DNA from: an uncultured Clostridia bacterium
GTDB lineage: Bacteria > Bacillota > Clostridia > Oscillospirales > CAG-382
Direction: 5' to 3'
DNA: 10,963 nucleotides
Assembly: GCA_905235695.1 (NCBI GenBank)
Contig: CAJOMW010000038.1
Location: forward strand, 1 to 10,963
The translations under genes and the position numbers were made by a program. Below the pieces are notes generated by a model that was not told the origin of the DNA, did not search any database, and saw nothing but the letters and a program-made list of their open reading frames with translations. This document shows, one piece after another, positions 7,238 through 10,963 of this stretch (position 1 is the stretch's first letter; the number at the start of each line of letters is the position of its first letter).

Positions 7238-7486
7238 GACGTCAATATTATTCATAAGCATACCGTAAAGTTAAGAAGTGCTTTTAAAACAAAATAATCC
7301 ACACAATTTGAATTTTCATCCGTACCATCATAAGCTACCTTCGGCGTTCCGTACGCTCGGCTCTTTATACATAAAATCTTTGTCGGTTCTCCTCCCAAAA
7401 TCGTAAAAGATGTGATATAGTAAGGACATGGAAACGAAAATAAGCGGAGAGAAAAGAGAAGAGTGAAAAGTGAAAAGTATAAAAAG
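7238..7486. other. Gene-free stretch between rnpB promoter and tRNA terminator
   Basis: About 250 bases with no convincing gene. It holds a weak hairpin-forming GC patch (7340-7362, CTTCGGCGTTCCGTACGCTCGG) and, on the + strand, a TATAGT box (7415-7420), AAGGA and an ATG opening a 12-codon frame (7428-7466, METKISGEKREE). It ends in a purine-rich repeat tract. The tiny frame has a plausible ribosome binding site, but nothing supports it being a gene and no matching -35 is seen. Confidence 0.4.
7451..7486 (+). repeat. Purine-rich repeat copy A, downstream of tRNA-Ser(GCU)
   Basis: The tract GAAAAGAGAAGAGT is followed by two GAAAAGT-type units and ATAAAAAG. The first 14 bases recur exactly at 10821-10834, where the same ending (ACAAAAAG) follows directly, so the copies differ mainly by a 14-base insertion of GTGAAAA-type repeats. 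Both copies lie just beyond the 3' side of a tRNA or tRNA-like sequence on the - strand. Confidence 0.55.
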
Positions 7487-7508
7487 AAAAGCCGCTTACG
7501 CGACTTTT
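7487..7508 (-). terminator. Terminator of the serine tRNA operon
   Basis: On the - strand the stem AAAAGTCGC / GCGGCTTTT (9 pairs, one G-U) with a GTAA loop begins a few bases past the tRNA-Ser(GCU) CCA end and runs into CTTTTTATAC. The G-U pair becomes a C-A mismatch on the + strand, so the hairpin favours - strand transcription. Confidence 0.8.
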
Positions 7509-7514
7509 TCTTTT

Positions 7515-7604
7515 TGGCGGAGAAGGAGAGATTTGAACTCTCGCGCCAGTTGCCCGACCTACACCCTTAGCAGGGGCGCCTCTTCACCACTTGAGTACTT
7601 CTCC
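7515..7604 (-). tRNA. tRNA-Ser (anticodon GCU)
   Basis: Class II tRNA of 90 bases with the long variable arm typical of serine. The acceptor stem GGAGAAG pairs perfectly with CTTCTCC, followed by discriminator G and an encoded CCA. The D arm contains CTCAAGTGGTGAAGAG. The anticodon loop is CTGCTAA with anticodon GCU between CCC and GGG, reading AGC and AGU codons. The variable stem is GTCGGGCAACTGGC and the T loop is TTCAAAT. Confidence 0.96.
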
Positions 7605-7681
7605 GTGTGAACAGCCTGTCAAGATATCGGTGCATCTGCTAACTGCACTTAATTGTATAAGCTTTGCAACTAAAAGGTATT

Positions 7682-7770
7682 TGGCGGAGAGGGTGGGATT
7701 CGAACCCACGCGCCCTTGCGGACAAACGGTTTTCAAGACCGCCTCGTTATGACCACTTCGATACCTCTCC
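7682..7770 (-). tRNA. tRNA-Ser (anticodon UGA)
   Basis: Class II tRNA of 89 bases. The acceptor GGAGAGG pairs with CCTCTCC, followed by G and an encoded CCA. The anticodon stem CGGTC / AACCG surrounds TGA, reading UCN codons. A long variable arm (TTTGTCCGCAAGGGCG) and the T arm GTGGGTTCGAATCCCAC are clear. It is the promoter-proximal member; a 77-base spacer without a promoter or terminator separates it from tRNA-Ser(GCU), so both are probably processed from one transcript. Confidence 0.97.
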
Positions 7771-7789
7771 GTGTCGCTCAGCGTTAAAT

Positions 7790-7818
7790 ATAATATCATA
7801 AAGTGAGCGGTTTGTCAA
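7790..7818 (-). promoter_or_regulatory. Sigma-A type promoter of the serine tRNA operon
   Basis: A perfect -35 TTGACA (7813-7818) and -10 TATTAT (7790-7795) with a 17-base spacer give a predicted start near 7783, about 13 bases before the mature tRNA-Ser(UGA). Confidence 0.88.
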
Positions 7819-7870
7819 GAGTTTTTAAAAAAATACAGATATTTTTTTGCAAAACTTCGCTGATAATCGC

Positions 7871-7902
7871 ATTTGCCCTGCTTAAACATAAGCAGGGCAA
7901 AT
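7871..7902 (-). terminator. Perfect 14-bp hairpin after the GH20 gene, probable terminator without a T-run
   Basis: ATTTGCCCTGCTTA and its exact reverse complement are separated by a 4-base loop, starting 10 bases past the stop of the GH20-like gene. On the - strand it is followed by GCGATTATC, not a T-run, so it may stop transcription weakly or instead protect the mRNA 3' end. On the + strand it is followed by ATTTTG. Confidence 0.5.
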
Positions 7903-7912
7903 ATTTTGCAAA

Positions 7913-8902
7913 TCAGTTCTCCTGAAACAGCCACTTGTAGCAATCTACTATGCCGGGAGTTGCTTTCTTATACCACTTTCCGTCGTCCTCGAGCTCTTTT
8001 CCCTCAAGTCCGTCCATTACGTACTTTACAGGCATCCAAGTAGTCCCGAGTACGCCGAGGATGTTGCCCTTGTCGTGCTCCTTTGCATAGTCGAGGAAGT
8101 ACTTTGCGCTTTCCCTCTCGTTGAAGGTCGAAAGGTATACCTTAAATCCTGCGTCCGCAAGTATTTCAACCGACGGGAAGCTCGGCCATTTATAGTAGTG
8201 CCAGTCGCAGATTATTATATCCTTGTCAACCTTATCGAGTGCGGTATGCGTCCCGTTCTGACTTGCGTCCCACGGACCGTGATGACATTCAAAAGAGTTC
8301 AGAAGTCTATCGCCCCACATATACGGAGTGATACCCTTTGATTTAAGATGTGCGGCAATGGCGTTTACCCAGTTTGCAAACAGCTCGCCGTTATCTTTAC
8401 CCTTGCAGCGAGGGCATTTGCCTATCTCGAAAACCTCGTCCATGCCCATGTGGAATGCGTCGCACTCAAATGCATCTGTCATCTCGTCTACGAGATCGAG
8501 CACTAATTTCAATGAGTCGGGATGAGACGGGCATATACTGCGGCAGTACTCGACCTTCTCTTCACCTTGGCTCTCGTCCATATCCGGGTGATTCTTGAGA
8601 ATATTTTCTGTTTCGTCGTTAAAGGAGTCGGTCTGATGTCCGAGCAGGTTCATCTTAGGTATCAAGTGAATATTGCACTCACGGAAAGCGTCGGCTATCT
8701 TCTTCGCATCCGCTTTGGATATTGGCGCTCTTCCCCGACATTCCGGGTGAGAATCAAATTCAAAGCGGTATCTTATGAGTAGTACAACGGTATCGATTCT
8801 ATCCGCAATCAGCCTCGTCTTTGCGAAGTTACAGAAGCGGTCTACTTCTTCATGCATTGGCGCGTCAACACACAGCGCACGTGATTTCCAAGGGTATGAC
8901 AT
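7913..8902 (-). CDS. Stand-alone GH20-type glycoside hydrolase (beta-N-acetylhexosaminidase-like), cytoplasmic
   Basis: Predicted glycosidase with the family 20 TIM-barrel, which in characterised members removes terminal beta-linked GlcNAc or GalNAc by substrate-assisted catalysis. The key evidence is HMGMDE (residues 151-156), matching the GH20 signature H-x-G-x-D-E with the catalytic Asp155-Glu156 pair. Supporting motifs are the earlier strand LIPKMNLLGHQ, the strand PYMWGDRLL, the aromatic ICDWHYYKW and the C-terminal TTW. At 329 residues it is only the catalytic barrel, lacking the usual N-terminal GH20b domain and any signal peptide, so it should act inside the cell, as in GcnA-like enzymes. 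A Cys-Pro-x-Cys (163-166) follows the active site, with more cysteines at 120 and 124. The ATG follows AGGAGG at 8-base spacing. No clear promoter lies in the 111 bases upstream. The substrate is unknown. Confidence 0.82.
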   Translation of the reverse strand: MSYPWKSRALCVDAPMHEEVDRFCNFAKTRLIADRIDTVVLLIRYRFEFDSHPECRGRAPISKADAKKIADAFRECNIHLIPKMNLLGHQTDSFNDETENILKNHPDMDESQGEEKVEYCRSICPSHPDSLKLVLDLVDEMTDAFECDAFHMGMDEVFEIGKCPRCKGKDNGELFANWVNAIAAHLKSKGITPYMWGDRLLNSFECHHGPWDASQNGTHTALDKVDKDIIICDWHYYKWPSFPSVEILADAGFKVYLSTFNERESAKYFLDYAKEHDKGNILGVLGTTWMPVKYVMDGLEGKELEDDGKWYKKATPGIVDCYKWLFQEN

Positions 8903-8931
8903 TGTTTTTTCCTCCTGAAATGTTTTGAATT

Positions 8932-8945
8932 TTAAAATATTTTAA
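8932..8945. repeat. Perfect AT palindrome upstream of the GH20 gene
   Basis: TTAAAATATTTTAA is a perfect 14-bp palindrome about 30 bases upstream of the GH20 start codon. It could be an operator or part of a leader, but a palindrome made only of A and T can arise easily in such intergenic DNA. Confidence 0.3.
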
Positions 8946-9013
8946 TCCGGCAAGAATCACAGTTATGAAAAGCCGAATCATATTTTACTCAGTCTTATAT
9001 GCTTACCTGATCT

Positions 9014-9292
9014 TTATTCGCAAACTTCTCCGAAAGCCTTGTCGATATTATTCTTTATATCGTCATAATCCTCCGACGGATCGACCTCATACAGCTTTTT
9101 TCTGCCGTAAAACACAGACGGCACGTAATAATAGTCGTAGGTGTTTGCAAGTTCAGCCTCTCTGCTCTCCTCGATCCATTTTACATCAATATCCCTGTAC
9201 TTTGGATTTGAACTTTTGAGCTCGTCGATGGCCTTTCTTGCCTTTACGCAGTACGGGCAGTGCTCAAGGTAAAACAGCGTTACTTCTTTCAT
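9014..9292 (-). CDS. Glutaredoxin-like thiol-disulfide oxidoreductase
   Basis: Small cytoplasmic redox protein with the thioredoxin fold, 92 residues, the usual glutaredoxin size. The strand VTLFYLEHCPYC carries the classical glutaredoxin active site Cys12-Pro-Tyr-Cys15. The conserved cis-proline motif appears as YVPSVFY (Pro58), followed by a strand and a C-terminal helix. The Gly-Gly glutathione-binding signature expected after the fourth strand is absent (RKKLYEVDPSED instead), so glutathione use is uncertain; it may work with another thiol or with thioredoxin reductase. The ATG follows AGGAGA at normal spacing, 25 bases after the upstream carboxypeptidase gene with no terminator between, suggesting co-transcription. 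Charged residues around the helices and no signal peptide point to the cytosol. Confidence 0.85.
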   Translation of the reverse strand: MKEVTLFYLEHCPYCVKARKAIDELKSSNPKYRDIDVKWIEESREAELANTYDYYYVPSVFYGRKKLYEVDPSEDYDDIKNNIDKAFGEVCE

Positions 9293-9317
9293 TTTCAGTC
9301 TCCTGATTTATTAGATA

Positions 9318-10688
9318 TTATTCCGCATATTTCGAGTCGATCCCAAGGTATTCTTCAAGGGTGAGACCGCTGTCGTATACGGTCTGCGCCGTCTCTTTTC
9401 CGAGATAGCGAACGTGCCAGGGCTCGTACATAAAGCCGGTTATGCTCTCCTTGCCGCTGGGATATCTGACAATAAAGCCGTACTTGTAACAGTTGTTTTC
9501 AATCCATTTTGCCTCTGGAGTACCTGCGAAAGAAGAGCTTGCATTATTAAGATCAAACGCCAGTCCCGTCTGGTGCTCCGAGTGACCGGGGCGAGCCGAG
9601 TACCTGTCCGCCTCGGCTTTTCCGTCGCGGTTTACATAGCGATTGTAGAGACCTTTCTGCGTTTCATAGCTTCTGAAGCCGGACACTACCCACAGACTTA
9701 TTCCGTCATTCTTTGCCGCCTCAAACATCTCGTCGAGAGCACTCTTCGCTTCGGAATTTACACCCGGGTTATAATCGGATGGCAAAGCGTACGTCTTGTT
9801 TACCACAAGTATGCCGTTTATATAGGTTATTCCCTGAGCTTCCTGCGTCGGAATAACCGAGACGGAAACTTCCGCCCTTACCTCCGGCGAATCTGCCGAG
9901 GTGACCGTCACGGTGCAGTTACCTTCGCTTACTGCGGTTATTCTTCCGAGGCTGTCAACAGTCGCAACGCCGTCGTCGCTCGTCGTCCAAATTTCGCTCT
10001 TGTCGGCAGCATTTTTCGGATACATAGTCACTATCGGCATTTTTGAAGAGCCTGCATACAGCGTCACTTCGTATGTGCTGAGAGAAATATCCTCAACGGG
10101 AACGTATACCCTTTCTTTCACTTCTACCGCTACATCAGCCTTGACATCGGGAGAGCTCACAGACGTGACGGTGACCGTGCATTTTCCGATCCCGACGGCT
10201 TTTATAAGTCCGAGACCGTCAACAGAAGCGACCTGCTCGTCGCTCGTTGTCCAAATCTCACCTTTATCGGCGGCGTTTTCCGGATACATAGTGACTATCG
10301 GCATTTTTGATTCGCCCTCATAGAGCGAAACGTCATAAGTTGTAAGGCGTATTTCAGTAACCGGAATTTCGTCCGGTATTGCAGGCACATAGGCGTCCGG
10401 CTCAATTAGCAATGGCTCGTCCGGCTCTTCGTCAACGTCTTTCGGCACATCATCAGCAGCATACGCCGCAGGGACAGACAGCTCGTCCATTGTTACGGCA
10501 TCGTCCGGAATAGCAGCAACGGGAACCGCATTTATTTCCTCACTGTCTTCAACGGCATCATCTGTTGAATCACTTTTATTATTAAAAGTCCAAAACGAAG
10601 CTGCACAAACGACGGCAAGCACGGCTATGCCGATAATAAGAGCAAAAATCAAAGCAGTGCTGCTTTTGGACATTTTGGATCCTGACAT
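9318..10688 (-). CDS. Membrane-anchored VanY-type D-alanyl-D-alanine carboxypeptidase with two Big2 domains
   Basis: Predicted zinc peptidase of family M15B that trims the terminal D-Ala from peptidoglycan stem peptides outside the cell. Layout of 456 residues: one N-terminal membrane helix (about 11-34) that probably acts as an uncleaved anchor; an acidic Asp/Glu/Pro/Ala-rich linker (about 38-108); two bacterial Ig-like (Big2) domains (about 110-190 and 198-279) that are near copies of each other; and the VanY domain (about 290-445). Catalytic motifs are complete: SGFRSYETQ, SEHQTGLAFD (zinc ligands His372, Asp379) and EPWHVRYLG (Glu422, His425). The ATG is preceded by GAAAGGA; a second ATG 15 bases on is possible. 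It has its own promoter and is followed closely by the glutaredoxin-like gene. It lies far from any van resistance genes in view, so a housekeeping cell-wall role is likelier than glycopeptide resistance. Confidence 0.93.
   Translation of the reverse strand: MSGSKMSKSSTALIFALIIGIAVLAVVCAASFWTFNNKSDSTDDAVEDSEEINAVPVAAIPDDAVTMDELSVPAAYAADDVPKDVDEEPDEPLLIEPDAYVPAIPDEIPVTEIRLTTYDVSLYEGESKMPIVTMYPENAADKGEIWTTSDEQVASVDGLGLIKAVGIGKCTVTVTSVSSPDVKADVAVEVKERVYVPVEDISLSTYEVTLYAGSSKMPIVTMYPKNAADKSEIWTTSDDGVATVDSLGRITAVSEGNCTVTVTSADSPEVRAEVSVSVIPTQEAQGITYINGILVVNKTYALPSDYNPGVNSEAKSALDEMFEAAKNDGISLWVVSGFRSYETQKGLYNRYVNRDGKAEADRYSARPGHSEHQTGLAFDLNNASSSFAGTPEAKWIENNCYKYGFIVRYPSGKESITGFMYEPWHVRYLGKETAQTVYDSGLTLEEYLGIDSKYAE
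9852..10361 (-). repeat. Tandem Big2-domain coding repeat (two copies, period 264 bases)
   Basis: The two Ig-like domains of the carboxypeptidase gene begin at matching residues 110 and 198 (offset 88 codons). They share long identical blocks such as SKMPIVTMYP, NAADK and EIWTTSD, with many differences at third codon positions, implying an old duplication kept under protein-level selection. Confidence 0.85.
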
Positions 10689-10742
10689 TTATGTATTTTT
10701 CCTTTCAAGGCAAAAAACGACAGATTTCTTATCTCTGCTTAT

Positions 10743-10770
10743 ATTATAACATATTATTCCGTAATTGCAA
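10743..10770 (-). promoter_or_regulatory. Probable sigma-A type promoter of the carboxypeptidase gene
   Basis: The -10 is TATAAT (10743-10748) and the -35 is TTGCAA (10765-10770) with a 16-base spacer. The predicted start near 10736 leaves a leader of about 48 bases. Confidence 0.7.
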
Positions 10771-10820
10771 GGAAAGATTTTATTAAATATTGATTAAATA
10801 CGGGTAAAGCAGAGAAAAAT

Positions 10821-10842
10821 GAAAAGAGAAGAGTACAAAAAG
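10821..10842 (+). repeat. Purine-rich repeat copy B, beside the tRNA-like fragment
   Basis: GAAAAGAGAAGAGT matches 7451-7464 exactly and continues ACAAAAAG against ATAAAAAG at the end of copy A. It lies upstream of the carboxypeptidase promoter and next to a T-arm-like sequence. Confidence 0.5.
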
Positions 10843-10860
10843 ATGTGCTCACGCCTTTGA

Positions 10861-10936
10861 CAGATGGATTCGAACTCTCGGGAACCATGAAACAACCATC
10901 AGTCGGAAATAAAATTACCGTTCATTCGAGTATCTG
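10861..10936 (-). other. Degenerate tRNA-Ser-like fragment (possible tRNA remnant)
   Basis: On the - strand CGAGAGTTCGAATC matches the T-arm region of tRNA-Ser(GCU) at 13 of 14 bases (compare + strand 7530-7543 and 10867-10880). About 60 bases upstream is GATACTCGAATG, similar to a serine D arm, and CAGAT / ATCTG could form a short acceptor-like stem over 76 bases. The T stem and anticodon arm do not pair properly, there is no long variable arm and no CCA, so it is not a working tRNA. The same strand has an open frame from the window edge to about 10742, so an unseen gene end cannot be excluded. Confidence 0.3.
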
Positions 10937-10963
10937 CTGCAATGTACCTGAAATCTTCCGTTT

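Noticed and set aside
7428..7466. Short + strand frame METKISGEKREE with AAGGA upstream
   Set aside because: Only 12 codons, its 3' half is the purine-rich repeat, and there is no -35 box; nothing supports translation.
9318..10688. Reading the VanY-type protein as part of a vancomycin resistance cluster
   Set aside because: No vanH/A/X or two-component regulators are nearby, and the Big2-VanY layout is common in housekeeping carboxypeptidases of Clostridia.
1..10963. CRISPR array, insertion sequence, phage or defence genes
   Set aside because: No regularly spaced direct repeats, transposase or integrase motifs, or terminal inverted repeats were seen; the genes are chromosomal housekeeping and sporulation genes.

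Overview
The window most likely comes from a spore-forming, anaerobic Clostridia-type Firmicute, possibly a gut lineage. The reasons are the end of a spoIIIA sporulation operon, an RNase P RNA of the ancestral (A-type) layout, an RNase Y gene, strong AGGAGG ribosome binding sites, and near-consensus TTGACA-N17-TATAAT promoters. The species cannot be named from the sequence.

Left part, + strand (1-2492): the 3' end of spoIIIAE, then spoIIIAF, spoIIIAG and spoIIIAH, tightly packed with overlapping ends and closed by a hairpin. These proteins belong to the SpoIIIA-SpoIIQ channel between mother cell and forespore. Everything after this point is on the - strand.

Middle (2592-7202, - strand): reading in the direction of transcription, rnpB (RNase P RNA) is followed after about 23 bases by ruvX and then rsmG, which ends at a terminator. 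Next come asnA (ammonia-dependent asparagine synthetase), with its own promoter and terminator, and rny (RNase Y), with its own promoter, a leader of about 210 bases and a terminator. As given, rny has a frameshift near its 3' end: the conserved last 31 codons are intact but in another frame. Two RNA-processing genes, rnpB and rny, therefore lie close together.

Right part (7487-10688, - strand): a short serine tRNA operon, tRNA-Ser(UGA) then tRNA-Ser(GCU), has a promoter and terminator. Upstream of it lie a stand-alone GH20-type glycosidase gene, a glutaredoxin-like gene and a membrane-anchored VanY-type D,D-carboxypeptidase with two Big2 domains. The carboxypeptidase and glutaredoxin genes are probably co-transcribed, and the GH20 gene may follow in the same transcript.

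The window is mostly housekeeping and sporulation genes, and I see no clearly new multi-gene system. The points most worth a second look are the rny frameshift, the paired-end rny leader, the lack of a terminator between rnpB and ruvX, and a degenerate tRNA-like fragment at the right edge. That fragment is flanked by a purine-rich repeat also found just downstream of tRNA-Ser(GCU).
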